Positions 1 to 7,904 are shown, counted from the first letter of the stretch. The stretch: DNA of 31,806 nucleotides from an uncultured Bacteroides sp. (GCA_900555635.1 USLU01000062.1:1-31806); one strand, 5' to 3'. Made by a program: numbers and translations. Notes: generated from the letters alone by a model not told the origin.

Positions 1-6
1 TTGGAA

Positions 7-75
7 TGAGTTTTTCCTACCACCTCCCCCTACGGGTACTCCTCCTCCCAAGAGGAGGAGAATGAAGATACTCAG
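7..75 (+). repeat. Dispersed palindromic intergenic repeat, copy A
   Basis: The G+C-rich stretch has a 9-bp stem (CTCCTCCTC / GAGGAGGAG) around a short loop near 39-60, preceded by a pyrimidine-rich CCTACCACCTCCCCC segment. The same arrangement recurs at 16967-17035 in the same orientation, and in opposite orientation at 16885-16937 and 31774-31806. It lies just past the 3' end of the GH97 gene and may act as a terminator or mRNA-stabilising hairpin. Its function is inferred. Confidence 0.75.
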
Positions 76-143
76 TTTTACATCTCTGAAGGATGTGTAT
101 ATTGAGCAGCCCTTTTAGGGAGTAAGGGGTGTGTAGTGTTACC

Positions 144-2360
144 TTACAATCTTTTCAATCCTTTTACCTCTGATTTGTCTTTTACCTCTTTGATGCTGAT
201 TGCATAGCCACCGCCGCTTGCTGCACGCAGGTTCAGTTTGCTCTTGCTGGTTACGGTACCTTTGCTGATGGTATATGCTTGCGGATTCTCTTTCCAGTCT
301 GCATCCTTGGCATCGGCATATACGGTTGCAATGTATTGCTTGCCCGGTTGCAGGAAGTCGAATGTCAGTTTGGAAGTATGACCGTTTTCGTCGGCTGTGC
401 AACCTACATACCAGTCGTTGGTTCCTTTGGCACGGCGTGCGATGGTCAGGTAGTCGCCCGGTTCTGCTTCCAGATACTTGGTTTCGTCCCAGTCAATAGC
501 TACATCCTTGATGAACTGGAAGGCATCCATAAAGCGTTCGTAATTTTCAGGAATATCGGCTGCCATCTGCAACGGGCTGTACATGGTTACATAGAGTGCC
601 AACTGGCGTGCCAGCGTGGAGCGAACTTGTGAGTTATTGCCCGGACTCATCTTGTTGCAATGAGTTTCGAAGATTCCCGGTGTGTAGTCCATCGGGCCAC
701 CAATGAGGCGTGTGAAAGGAAGGATGGTGGTATGGTTTACGGCATTTCCGCCGAATGACTCGTATTCTGTGCCACGAGCTGATTCGTTACCAATCAAGTT
801 GGGGTAGGTGCGGCAGATACCGGTGGGGCGGGTAGCTTCGTGAGCGTTGACCATGATCTTATAGTCGGCTGCTTTCTTTACGGCATACAGGTAGTGGTTG
901 TCCATCCACTGACCATAGTGGTGCTCGCCGCGGGGAATGATGTCGCCTACATAACCGCTCTTTACAGAGTTATATCCATTGTCTACCATGAACTGGTAAG
1001 CCTTGTCCATGTGGCGTTCGTAGTTGCGCACGGAGGCGGAAGTTTCGTGGTGCATCATCAGCTTTACATTCTTGCTGGCAGCATAGTTCTGAAGCTCTTT
1101 CACATTGAAGTCGGGGTAAGGAGTCACGAAATCGAATACATAGTCCTTGCTCTTGCCGAACCAATCTTCCCAACCTTCGTTCCAGCCTTCTACCAATACT
1201 TGGTCGAATCCATGTTCGGCGGCGAAGTCGATGTAACGTTTCACGTTGGCTGTATTGGCGGAGTGTTTGCCGTTGGGCTTGGTTTTGCTGTAATCGGTTT
1301 CACCCAGTTTCACGCTTGATAGTTCGTCTGTGTAGCTCCATGAGCCTTTTCCTGTAATCATGTCCCACCATACACCGATGTATTTTACGGGTTTGATCCA
1401 TGAAGTGTCTTCAATCTTGCAAGGCTCGTTCAGGTTCAAGGTGATGCGTGAGGCAAGGATATTGCGGGCATCATCGCTTACGATAGCGGTACGCCAAGGC
1501 GAGGTGCACGGTGTTTGCATATAGCCTTTGTCACCTTTGGCATCGGGCGTAAGCCAAGATTCGAAGACCATGTTCTTGTCGTCCAGGTTGAGGTGCATGC
1601 AGGCATAATCAATCAAGGCGGCTTCGTGCAGGTTCAGGTACAGGCCGTTGTCGGTTTTCATCATCAAGGCAGTCTGTACGCCTGTTTGTGAGAAGGGAGT
1701 TTGCGAGGAGTTGGGAGTGATGGCTTTATCCATCAGGCCTCTGATTTCAGACAAACGTGATACGGTGTAATCATATTCTTGCGTATCATAATCTCCCGGA
1801 ATCCAGTAAGCGGTGTGGTCGCCTGCCATGGCAAATTGCGAACGCTCTTCTTTGATAATGAAATAGTTCAGGTTCTTCTGCTGTGGGAATTCGTAACGGA
1901 AGCCTAGTCCGTCGTTGAACAAGCGGAAGCGTATAATGATGTGTCTGTCGTTGGCGGGTTGGTTCAGTGTTACAGCCAGCTCATTGTAGTGGTTGCGAAT
2001 CTCTTTCTCTTCTCCCCATACCGGCTGCCAGGTTTCGTCAGTTGTAGAGGTCTTTACATCCTGAAGTTTAAAACCACTGTAGAGATTGGTTTTGCTGTCC
2101 AGTTTGTCTACGTCCTTCTTTGCCGTCCATTCGAAGTCGGTTTTGGCATTGGCATTTTCTTTTTTCAGTTCCAGTCCCAGTTTGCTGGTCTTGATAACCT
2201 CTTTTTGTTTGTAGATTAAGTCATAGGTGGGGCACCCTTGTTCGTCCAGTTTGAAAGTCATTTCCAGATTGCCATCCGGAGAACTCAGTTTCTGTTGTGC
2301 GTTTGCAACGAATGAGATGCAAAACAACGCAATAAGCAAAAATCCTTTTTTAATGTTCAT
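144..2360 (-). CDS. GH97 family alpha-glucosidase, SusB-type (inverting)
   Basis: This is a predicted secreted or periplasmic alpha-glucosidase acting on alpha-glucans or maltooligosaccharides. Residues 1-21 form a signal peptide ending in VANA. An N-terminal beta-sandwich is followed by a (beta/alpha)8 barrel from about residue 320 (GVWWDM) and a C-terminal beta domain. The protein is 738 aa, the length I recall for B. thetaiotaomicron SusB. Acidic residues fall at the SusB numbering I remember: E391 (VEGWNEGWEDW), E439 (MMHHETS), E508 (NAHEATRPTG), E526 and E532 (GNESARGTE). E439 and E508 are the paired bases of the inverting subgroup, and E508, E526 and E532 surround the calcium/acid site. 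Retaining GH97 members instead use an Asp nucleophile, so an inverting mechanism is inferred. No susC/D genes are adjacent. It diverges from a SusR-like regulator at 2776, which suggests control by that protein. The exact substrate is not determined. Confidence 0.93.
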   Translation of the reverse strand: MNIKKGFLLIALFCISFVANAQQKLSSPDGNLEMTFKLDEQGCPTYDLIYKQKEVIKTSKLGLELKKENANAKTDFEWTAKKDVDKLDSKTNLYSGFKLQDVKTSTTDETWQPVWGEEKEIRNHYNELAVTLNQPANDRHIIIRFRLFNDGLGFRYEFPQQKNLNYFIIKEERSQFAMAGDHTAYWIPGDYDTQEYDYTVSRLSEIRGLMDKAITPNSSQTPFSQTGVQTALMMKTDNGLYLNLHEAALIDYACMHLNLDDKNMVFESWLTPDAKGDKGYMQTPCTSPWRTAIVSDDARNILASRITLNLNEPCKIEDTSWIKPVKYIGVWWDMITGKGSWSYTDELSSVKLGETDYSKTKPNGKHSANTANVKRYIDFAAEHGFDQVLVEGWNEGWEDWFGKSKDYVFDFVTPYPDFNVKELQNYAASKNVKLMMHHETSASVRNYERHMDKAYQFMVDNGYNSVKSGYVGDIIPRGEHHYGQWMDNHYLYAVKKAADYKIMVNAHEATRPTGICRTYPNLIGNESARGTEYESFGGNAVNHTTILPFTRLIGGPMDYTPGIFETHCNKMSPGNNSQVRSTLARQLALYVTMYSPLQMAADIPENYERFMDAFQFIKDVAIDWDETKYLEAEPGDYLTIARRAKGTNDWYVGCTADENGHTSKLTFDFLQPGKQYIATVYADAKDADWKENPQAYTISKGTVTSKSKLNLRAASGGGYAISIKEVKDKSEVKGLKRL

Positions 2361-2775
2361 ATTACTAATGGTATTGATTGGTTTTCTATTTTTGTATCTG
2401 TTTAAGTACAGATGCCTCTGCCCGTTGTAGAGAGTTCTGATACTTGTGCTTCTCTTGTTTCATTCGTATGAAGGTGTTGCTACATCCTTGTTTCGTCCGA
2501 ACGCTGCAAATTTAGAAGCCAAACAAGAGGTATTTGGAAACTAGAATAAAAATATAAATGCCTTTTAGGGTTAATATATTGATAAATAGTTGTTTGATTT
2601 TGTAGAGTAGTGCTAAAAATATAAGTCGAAATGAAAACAATCGCACTGAAATAGGTGTTCTAATCACTTATATTTATATATTTGTGACTCTATAAATTAG
2701 CGTTAGTTCAATGAACTTGCATAGTAACTTCATTCACTGCAAATTCATCGAACTCACATTAACTAAGTACAAATT
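2361..2775. promoter_or_regulatory. Divergent control region between GH97 gene and SusR-like regulator
   Basis: This 415-bp gap holds no gene. A minus-strand -7 box TAAATTTG at 2514-2507 could serve the GH97 gene, leaving about 140 nt of leader. A plus-strand -7 box TATATTTG at 2677-2684 could serve the regulator. Neither has a clear TTTG -33 box. An imperfect inverted repeat follows at 2705-2754. The stretch 2521-2700 is A+T-rich with nothing else recognised. Confidence 0.5.
2705..2754 (+). promoter_or_regulatory. 17-bp inverted repeat in the leader of the SusR-like gene
   Basis: The left arm AGTTCAATGAACTTGCA (2705-2721) is the reverse complement of the right arm at 2738-2754 in 15 of 17 positions, with a 16-nt loop. 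The left arm also contains a near-palindrome, AGTTCAATGAACT. It sits about 20 bp after the -7 box and 22 bp before the ATG, so it could be an operator or a leader hairpin. Function is inferred. Confidence 0.5.
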
Positions 2776-4374
2776 ATGATAAAGATACACTGTCTTTTCT
2801 TGTCGTTTTTATTAGTCCTGTCTTCTTCTTCGTTGGCAGCCGGTGGTGGTAATAATGAAGAAGTACTGCAAAAGCTCGATCAGATCATTCATAACAAATC
2901 CATTTATCATGTCCAGAAAGAAAAGGAGATCACTCTACTGAAACAAAGTCTCGAGCGTACCAATGATACCCACAAGAAGTATGAATTATGCGGTTCCTTA
3001 TTCAAGGCTTATCTTAATTATCAAGCCGATTCGGCCCTTTACTATGTCAACGAAAAAATGAATCTTCTACCCTTATTAAACAGCGTGGAGCTGCGAAATG
3101 AGGTTCTCATTAACCGTGGTGAGGTCATGGGGATGATGGGCATGTACAATGAGGCTCAGGAACAATTGCGACAAGTAAATACATCGGAGTTAACTAAAGA
3201 GACTTTGGCTTATTATTACCGTACGTATCGCGCCTATTATGGGTGGGTAGCCGATTACACCACGAGCGATATCGAGAAAGTGAAGTACTTGCAGAAAACA
3301 GATGCTTATCGCGATTCGGTTTTAATGACTTTGCCCCCCAGTATGGATAGAAATCTGGTTTGGGCTGAAAAGGAGATTGCCAATAACAAGCCGGATTCGG
3401 CCATCGTAATACTTTCCGGTATATTAGAGAATACTTCCGATGAACGATTCCGGGGATTCGTCTATTATACTTTGTCCGAAGCGTATGGCGTAAGCGGAGA
3501 TACCCGGAACGAAATCTATTACCTTGCCTTGACCGCCATGATAGACTTGAAGTTGGGTGTTCGTGAGTATGCTTCTTTGCAGAAACTTGCCTATCAGGTG
3601 TATGAAACAGGCGACTTGAACCGGGCTTATAAATATCTGAGTTGCTCGATGGAAGATGCTGTAGCCAGTAATGCGCGACTGCGCTTTGTCGAGGTAACCC
3701 AGTTCTTCCCCATCATCGATAAGGCTTATAAACAGAAGGAGGAAAAGGAGCAAGATATTTCGCGTACGCTCTTGATAAGTGTCAGTTCGCTTTCCTTGTT
3801 CCTGCTTGCTGCTATCGTCTATCTGTATCGTGGAATGAAGAAGTTATCGATTATGCGTAAAGATCTGAGCCTTGCTTACGAACAAAAGAAGAAAGTGAAC
3901 GAAGAGCTGATGTTTACAGGCAAGATTAAAGAGGTATATATCGCACGTTATCTACATAGATGCGTGGTTTATCTGGACAAACTGGAGTCTTATCGCCGTT
4001 CCTTAGCCAAACTGGCTATGGCTTCGCGTATTGACGATCTGTTCAAAGCCATCAAGTCCGAGCAGTTTATCCGTGACGAGCGCAAAGAGTTTTATAATGA
4101 GTTTGATAAGTCCTTCCTGGAACTGTTTCCCAACTTTATATCTTCTTTCAATAACCTTCTGTCCGAAGACGGAAAGATGTATCCTAAACCGGGCGAACTG
4201 CTTACCACGGAGCTTCGTATATTTGCGCTGATTCGTCTGGGAGTGACTGATAGTAGCGATATAGCCCATTTCTTAGGGTATTCGTTGGCTACTATTTATA
4301 ATTATCGTAGTAAGATGCGTAATAAGGCGGTAGGAGATAAGGATACGTTTGAGCAGGAGGTGATGATGCTGTAA
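2776..4374 (+). CDS. SusR-like TPR/HTH inner-membrane regulator (DUF6377-type)
   Basis: The 532-aa protein has a signal peptide (about 1-22, ending LAAGGG), a helical TPR-like region to about residue 320, one transmembrane helix (about 331-351, LLISVSSLSLFLLAAIVYLY), a basic coiled segment, and a C-terminal winged-HTH-like end (about 478-520, with SSDIAHFLGYSLATIYNYRS). The periplasmic-sensor, membrane-helix and cytoplasmic-HTH layout matches Bacteroides regulators of the SusR/DUF6377 group. From memory SusR has a similar length and activates starch genes in response to maltooligosaccharides. Divergence from a SusB-type GH97 gene supports a role in alpha-glucan sensing, but the ligand is inferred. 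The ATG follows an A-rich leader. The gene converges on the LytTR gene across a strong hairpin at 4379-4432. Confidence 0.82.
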   Translation: MIKIHCLFLSFLLVLSSSSLAAGGGNNEEVLQKLDQIIHNKSIYHVQKEKEITLLKQSLERTNDTHKKYELCGSLFKAYLNYQADSALYYVNEKMNLLPLLNSVELRNEVLINRGEVMGMMGMYNEAQEQLRQVNTSELTKETLAYYYRTYRAYYGWVADYTTSDIEKVKYLQKTDAYRDSVLMTLPPSMDRNLVWAEKEIANNKPDSAIVILSGILENTSDERFRGFVYYTLSEAYGVSGDTRNEIYYLALTAMIDLKLGVREYASLQKLAYQVYETGDLNRAYKYLSCSMEDAVASNARLRFVEVTQFFPIIDKAYKQKEEKEQDISRTLLISVSSLSLFLLAAIVYLYRGMKKLSIMRKDLSLAYEQKKKVNEELMFTGKIKEVYIARYLHRCVVYLDKLESYRRSLAKLAMASRIDDLFKAIKSEQFIRDERKEFYNEFDKSFLELFPNFISSFNNLLSEDGKMYPKPGELLTTELRIFALIRLGVTDSSDIAHFLGYSLATIYNYRSKMRNKAVGDKDTFEQEVMML

Positions 4375-4378
4375 GAAT

Positions 4379-4432
4379 CTTCCCAGCCCTCACACCCCTC
4401 GGTCCCCTAAAGGGAGGGTGAGGGCTGGGAAG
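4379..4432. terminator. Bidirectional terminator-like hairpin between convergent genes
   Basis: The left arm at 4379-4400 (TTCCCAGCCCTCA...CCCTC) and right arm at 4414-4432 (GAGGGTGAGGGCTGGGAA) are complementary over about 18 bp with one small bulge. The hairpin fills most of the gap between two convergent stop codons (4374 and 4451). There is no clear T-tract. It resembles other G+C-rich intergenic palindromes in this window but has a different loop sequence. Confidence 0.65.
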
Positions 4433-4450
4433 GGCTGGAAGAGGGCGTGT

Positions 4451-5254
4451 CTATATCCCCAACCTTTGCCTTAGTAATCGGTATCCGGATAAACTTACAC
4501 GTAGCTTCGCTCCGTTTTTCAGTATGAGTTGATAACTCTCCTTGCCAAACAGTTCAAGCCGCGATATTTGCGTTACATTTACGATACTCGAACGGTGAAT
4601 GCGTACAAACTGCTCTGCCGGCAAGTGGGTTTCGAGGTATTTCATCGTTTGCTCCTTGATATACTCGCCCGAAGGTGTCACCAGCGTGGTGTAATCTCCG
4701 CAGGCCTGAACGTATAGCAGTTCTTCTATCTTAATGATATGGATACGCGCTCCGTCTTTTACAGTGATCCGGTCGATACATTCTTCCTGTGGCTGTATTT
4801 CGGGCTTCTCTTCGTTGGGAACCACAAAATCGGAATCTTGTGCCGCTGTTTCTTTCGCCATCAACAGATGATACCATAAAAGTATAGCTATCCAGGCAGG
4901 TATGCCGAACAGTAAGCGGAAAGGTATGGTAGATGCAAATGAGATATAAGGCAATCCGGCAATTCTTACTATTATGTCGCATACCATAAAGCTTCCTGCG
5001 AGCCAGAATAGGATGCCGGCAATAGTTATGATGGTATTGGTTCTTTGTATGGATATGCTTCCCACGACGAACCATGCCAGGTAGGCAAGTGTCGCAAACC
5101 ATCCTGCTGTAGTGATTGTATCTATAAGTGTCGGTAGCCAGTCGGTGCCGGCGTAATATCGCAATAAGGCTGTTTGCCCTGCTGCTAGTAGCAATGCTAC
5201 TGTAATTGTTAGAATTAAACGATAAGTATAATCAGTTATCGGGTGTGTTGTCAT
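4451..5254 (-). CDS. Membrane-anchored LytTR-domain transcriptional regulator
   Basis: The 267-aa protein has four predicted membrane helices (about 12-31, 44-67, 76-98, 111-131), a short acidic linker, and a C-terminal LytTR DNA-binding domain (about 161-266). LytTR hallmarks are IEELLYVQACGDYTTL, the QFVRIHRSSIVNV strand-turn-strand and LILKNGAKLRVS. There is no receiver domain and no phosphoacceptor aspartate, so signalling probably passes through the membrane segment or a partner protein. The start lies 3 bp after the stop of the LiaF-like gene, so the two are cotranscribed. By analogy with Lia-type envelope stress modules it may respond to cell-envelope perturbation, which is inference. 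The LytTR assignment is secure; the signal is unknown. Confidence 0.88.
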   Translation of the reverse strand: MTTHPITDYTYRLILTITVALLLAAGQTALLRYYAGTDWLPTLIDTITTAGWFATLAYLAWFVVGSISIQRTNTIITIAGILFWLAGSFMVCDIIVRIAGLPYISFASTIPFRLLFGIPAWIAILLWYHLLMAKETAAQDSDFVVPNEEKPEIQPQEECIDRITVKDGARIHIIKIEELLYVQACGDYTTLVTPSGEYIKEQTMKYLETHLPAEQFVRIHRSSIVNVTQISRLELFGKESYQLILKNGAKLRVSLSGYRLLRQRLGI

Positions 5255-5257
5255 AAG

Positions 5258-6034
5258 TTAGTCTTTAATTTCCAGTCCTCCGAAAGATACATTTCCGCGG
5301 ATAAGGAGAATATACCCGTCGTCTTTCGGGTTGGCTCCTTGCCATCGCTTGTCTTCGCATCCTCCACAGAAACAGTTACACATGATTTGTATTTTCCAAT
5401 CGGATGGGGTATATAACTCTATTCCTCCCCAGTTGCAATCGACATCTATATAAGTGATGCCGGGTGCTATGTGCGTATGCCGTAGATCAATAGTGGTGCC
5501 TCCAAAGTTGGTGCTTATTTTTGCTCCTTTGAAGATCTCATCCAACACCACATGGCGGACGGCACCAAGAGAGTTGTTGGAATAGAGGAAGCCGTCCTCC
5601 GACTGGCACTGCTGTTCTTCTTGTATGCCCATTCTCCGGTTTGCCATCTTTTGTGCCATTTTCTTCTGAAAGTGCATCCGGTGGTGCTGCCAATTCTTGG
5701 GTCGATGGGGCTTCAGAAAGAGAACTCCTATAAATATAAGAACCAAAGGCCAAAGCAAAGCCTGGGAGTTATCAGGAAACCACATCAGTTTGCTACCTAA
5801 AAAGTAGACACCTATCAACAGCAGAATGCTTCCAAAAACATATCGTTGGCGCACAATGCTGTAAATACCCGATATAATGAAGAGCGAATGCCAGCTTACC
5901 AGCAGATTAAACCATTCTTCCGTTATGAATCCCATATTACGGGCAAAGAGTAATGCACCTGCAAGGATAAAAAGGAGTGCCACCAGCATCTTGCCGAATC
6001 CTGCATGAGATGAGAAATTTTGTTTTGCTTCCAT
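5258..6034 (-). CDS. LiaF-like membrane protein (DUF5668 plus C-terminal beta domain)
   Basis: Residues about 15-110 form four closely spaced hydrophobic helices (MLVALLFILAGALLFARN..., LFIISGIYSIV, YVFGSILLLIGVYFLG, ALLWPLVLIFIGVLFL), typical of the LiaI/LiaF transmembrane fold. A His/Lys/Met-rich basic linker follows, then a soluble C-terminal domain (about 150-258) with repeating beta segments (FGGTTIDLR, IDVDCNWGGIELY). Such proteins are often labelled 'cell wall-active antibiotics response' proteins. A cysteine cluster (CNCFCGGC) near residue 220 is unusual. It is the first gene of a two-gene unit with the LytTR regulator 3 bp downstream, and may sense envelope state and control that regulator (inference). 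A weak -7-like CACCTTTG lies upstream near 6068-6061. Confidence 0.82.
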   Translation of the reverse strand: MEAKQNFSSHAGFGKMLVALLFILAGALLFARNMGFITEEWFNLLVSWHSLFIISGIYSIVRQRYVFGSILLLIGVYFLGSKLMWFPDNSQALLWPLVLIFIGVLFLKPHRPKNWQHHRMHFQKKMAQKMANRRMGIQEEQQCQSEDGFLYSNNSLGAVRHVVLDEIFKGAKISTNFGGTTIDLRHTHIAPGITYIDVDCNWGGIELYTPSDWKIQIMCNCFCGGCEDKRWQGANPKDDGYILLIRGNVSFGGLEIKD

Positions 6035-6192
6035 TAATTCTTATATTATGATTGATAGTACAAAGGTGGAGTAATTCTTTCTTCTGATAAATGCTTTTCA
6101 GATGATTGCAGGAAGAAATTCCGATGAATGCCGTGAATAAATCGGTGAACACGGGAAGGAAAGTGGGACTATGAATGAGATTATTCTTCGGT

Positions 6193-6618
6193 TTACTTCA
6201 GCTTTCTGTTTTTCCACCAGTACTGAATAAAGCGCAGTCCCGTGCCAATGAGTGCTAAGGACAATCCGGTATAAAATACGGCGATAAATGAATCGGGTAA
6301 TAGATGATAAACACGCACTACCACCCCTATAGTTATCATAAATACCATGACAATCCACCCTTTTACATCAAAAAAAGAGAAGGGGCAATGTTTCCCTTGT
6401 TTCTGCGAGATGCGTTGCGTATGCTTTTTGTATAGCTTGTGAAAGATGATACCGAAGAATAGAAGGAATATAAGGCTGGCTTCGCATACTTTGAACAACC
6501 AGTACTGCTCATCGCCTATCCAGCATGTCAAACCGATGCGTAGGATATTTATGCCGGCTAGCAACCATATGGTGCCGGCGGTAATAAGCAAGGTATGTTG
6601 AGTTACTCCGTATTTCAT
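6193..6618 (-). CDS. Uncharacterised four-helix membrane protein
   Basis: I do not recognise a named family. The 141-aa protein has four hydrophobic helices (about 10-31, 40-61, 86-105, 110-131) and a basic loop (KLYKKHTQRISQKQGKH) between helices 2 and 3, so that loop is probably cytoplasmic. It ends WWKNRKLK. It lies 158 bp upstream of the LiaF-like gene in the same orientation and could be weakly coupled to it. No catalytic motif is visible. Its start lies just beyond the tRNA terminator. Confidence 0.7.
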   Translation of the reverse strand: MKYGVTQHTLLITAGTIWLLAGINILRIGLTCWIGDEQYWLFKVCEASLIFLLFFGIIFHKLYKKHTQRISQKQGKHCPFSFFDVKGWIVMVFMITIGVVVRVYHLLPDSFIAVFYTGLSLALIGTGLRFIQYWWKNRKLK

Positions 6619-6666
6619 GATAGATAATAATAAGAAGCGGCAGACTCATAATCTGGAGGCTATATA

Positions 6667-6707
6667 AATTAAAAAAGACTCAATCTTGTTCAAAGATGAG
6701 CCTTTTT
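6667..6707 (-). terminator. Rho-independent terminator of the tRNA gene
   Basis: Read on the minus strand, a stem of about 10 bp (GGCTCATCTT / AAGATTGAGTC, one bulge) with a short loop is followed by a run of T (plus-strand A tract at 6671-6676). It starts immediately after the mature tRNA 3' end. A T run also follows on the plus strand, so it may work both ways. Confidence 0.75.
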
Positions 6708-6709
6708 CG

Positions 6710-6783
6710 TGGACCAGCCTGGGCTTGAACCAGGGACCTCCAGATTATGAGTCTGTTGCTCTAACCAACTGAGCTACAAGTCC
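6710..6783 (-). tRNA. tRNA with CAT anticodon (probably elongator tRNA-Met)
   Basis: The 74-nt gene folds as a cloverleaf. The D arm is GCTC...GAGC, the anticodon loop CTCATAA contains CAT, and the T arm is CCTGG-TTCAAGC-CCAGG. The acceptor is GGACTTG with CTGGTCC and discriminator A. CCA is not encoded, as is usual in Bacteroides. Two stem positions look mismatched: 6-67 (T-T) and 27-43 (A-G). The sequence up to the anticodon arm resembles elongator methionine tRNAs. A lysidine-modified tRNA-Ile2 also has a CAT gene anticodon and cannot be fully excluded. It has its own promoter and terminator. Confidence 0.92.
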
Positions 6784-6810
6784 GGTGTATCCTTGTTTGG
6801 ATAGCGGGGG

Positions 6811-6842
6811 CAAAAGTAGTATTTTCTACTGAAATATGCAAG
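6811..6842 (-). promoter_or_regulatory. Promoter of the tRNA gene
   Basis: On the minus strand CTTG (6842-6839) is separated by 20 nt from TACTTTTG (6818-6811), close to the Bacteroides consensus TTTG-N19/21-TAnnTTTG. The predicted start near 6805 is about 20 nt upstream of the mature tRNA 5' end at 6783. Confidence 0.7.
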
Positions 6843-6903
6843 AGTTCAGATGAAAATACTTTGAACTTTATTGCTTTGTCCTTAAACATGAACCATTTAT
6901 CCC

Positions 6904-7215
6904 TTAGAATTTATACGTTCGTTTGGGATTTTTGGGGAACCAACCTTTCTTCACCCGGTCTTCTTGTTCAAAGACTTCTTTGATGGTCCAGAAGGAGGAG
7001 AAGGCGAATACACCCAGTAAAGAGGCTATCAGGATATTCTCTACGCAAAGGGAGGCGATGCTGCCGGCAATGCCTAACAATAGGAAAATCCACCAGCATT
7101 TGGTCCCCCAATAGTATTCGGCTTTCACTACTACGGGATGAAATAACCCGATAATGAGGAAGGTGCAAATGCCAATGACAAGCCCCGATAAATGATATTC
7201 GTTTAAGAAACTCAT
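6904..7215 (-). CDS. DUF4491 family small membrane protein
   Basis: The 103-aa protein has three hydrophobic segments (about 10-30, 40-56, 58-77) and a conserved-looking core, GLFHPVVVKAEYYWGTKCWWIFLLLG split across helices 1 and 2. The tail is charged (EVFEQEDRVKKGWFPKNPKR). I recognise the pattern of Bacteroidetes DUF4491 proteins, whose function is unknown. The start lies 10 bp past the stop of the Lrp/AsnC gene, so they are likely cotranscribed. Confidence 0.78.
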   Translation of the reverse strand: MSFLNEYHLSGLVIGICTFLIIGLFHPVVVKAEYYWGTKCWWIFLLLGIAGSIASLCVENILIASLLGVFAFSSFWTIKEVFEQEDRVKKGWFPKNPKRTYKF

Positions 7216-7225
7216 ATATTACTTA

Positions 7226-7690
7226 TTACTTCTCCGGACAAATGGGGATTTCTTTCTTAATGCTTTGCTCAAGTGATATCAGCGTTTCTGTAGCAGTAAC
7301 ACCGGGAATTTCTTGCAATTTATTATTCAACAGATCCATCAAATGCTCATTGTCGCGGGCATATACTCTGGTCAGCATGGTGTACGGACCGGTGGTGAAA
7401 TGGCACTCCACGATTTCGGGGATTTTCTCCATTTCGGCAACTACGGCTTTATACATAGAGCCTCTTTCGAGTTTGATTCCGATGTATGTACATGTTCTGT
7501 ACCCCAAAGACTTGGGATTTACATGGTAACCAGAACCGACAATGACTCCTAAGTCGATCAGGCGTTGTACGCGTTGGTGAATGGCAGCACGTGACACACC
7601 GCACTCAGCAGCTACATCCTTAAACGGAATACGGGCATTCTGGGAAATGATTTCCAGAATCTGACGGTCAAGATTGTCTATTTTCTCCAT
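7226..7690 (-). CDS. Lrp/AsnC family transcriptional regulator
   Basis: The 154-aa protein is of normal family length. An N-terminal winged HTH (about 4-62; LDRQILEIISQNARIPFKDVAAECGVSRAAIHQRVQRL in pieces) binds DNA. The C-terminal RAM/ligand-binding domain (about 68-145) includes YIGIKLERG, VECHFTTGPYTMLTRVYARD and IPGVTATETLISLE. Family members are octameric regulators that often respond to amino acids; the effector is not determinable here. It is followed by a DUF4491 gene at a 10-bp gap. The start ATG directly begins the HTH (MEKIDNLDRQIL), which fits the family. Confidence 0.93.
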   Translation of the reverse strand: MEKIDNLDRQILEIISQNARIPFKDVAAECGVSRAAIHQRVQRLIDLGVIVGSGYHVNPKSLGYRTCTYIGIKLERGSMYKAVVAEMEKIPEIVECHFTTGPYTMLTRVYARDNEHLMDLLNNKLQEIPGVTATETLISLEQSIKKEIPICPEK

Positions 7691-7852
7691 AATTGTAAAT
7701 TAAGTAAAGTTCATGTTGTTATCAAATAGTAAGCAAATATAGAACTTTATTTTAATTTATCTATGAAAAGGAAGGAAAAAATGAATAAAAGTGAGAAAAG
7801 GGAGAAGCGGAAGAAGGTGATATGGTGATAAAGTGATAGTGTGATAAAATAA

Positions 7853-7885
7853 TAGGGTGGTAAAGTTATACACCTTACCACCCTA
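7853..7885 (-). terminator. Terminator-like hairpin after the FKBP lipoprotein gene
   Basis: An 11-bp perfect stem (TAGGGTGGTAA at 7853-7863 with TTACCACCCTA at 7875-7885) lies 20 bp past the FKBP stop codon. On the minus strand it is followed by a T-rich segment. Four GTGATA-based 8-bp units at 7817-7848 lie just beyond it. Confidence 0.65.
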
Positions 7886-7904
7886 ATACCTTATTATATT
7901 TATC

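Noticed and set aside
840..1319. Long plus-strand open frame within the GH97 gene
   Set aside because: It is antisense to a well-supported catalytic domain and has no recognisable protein features.
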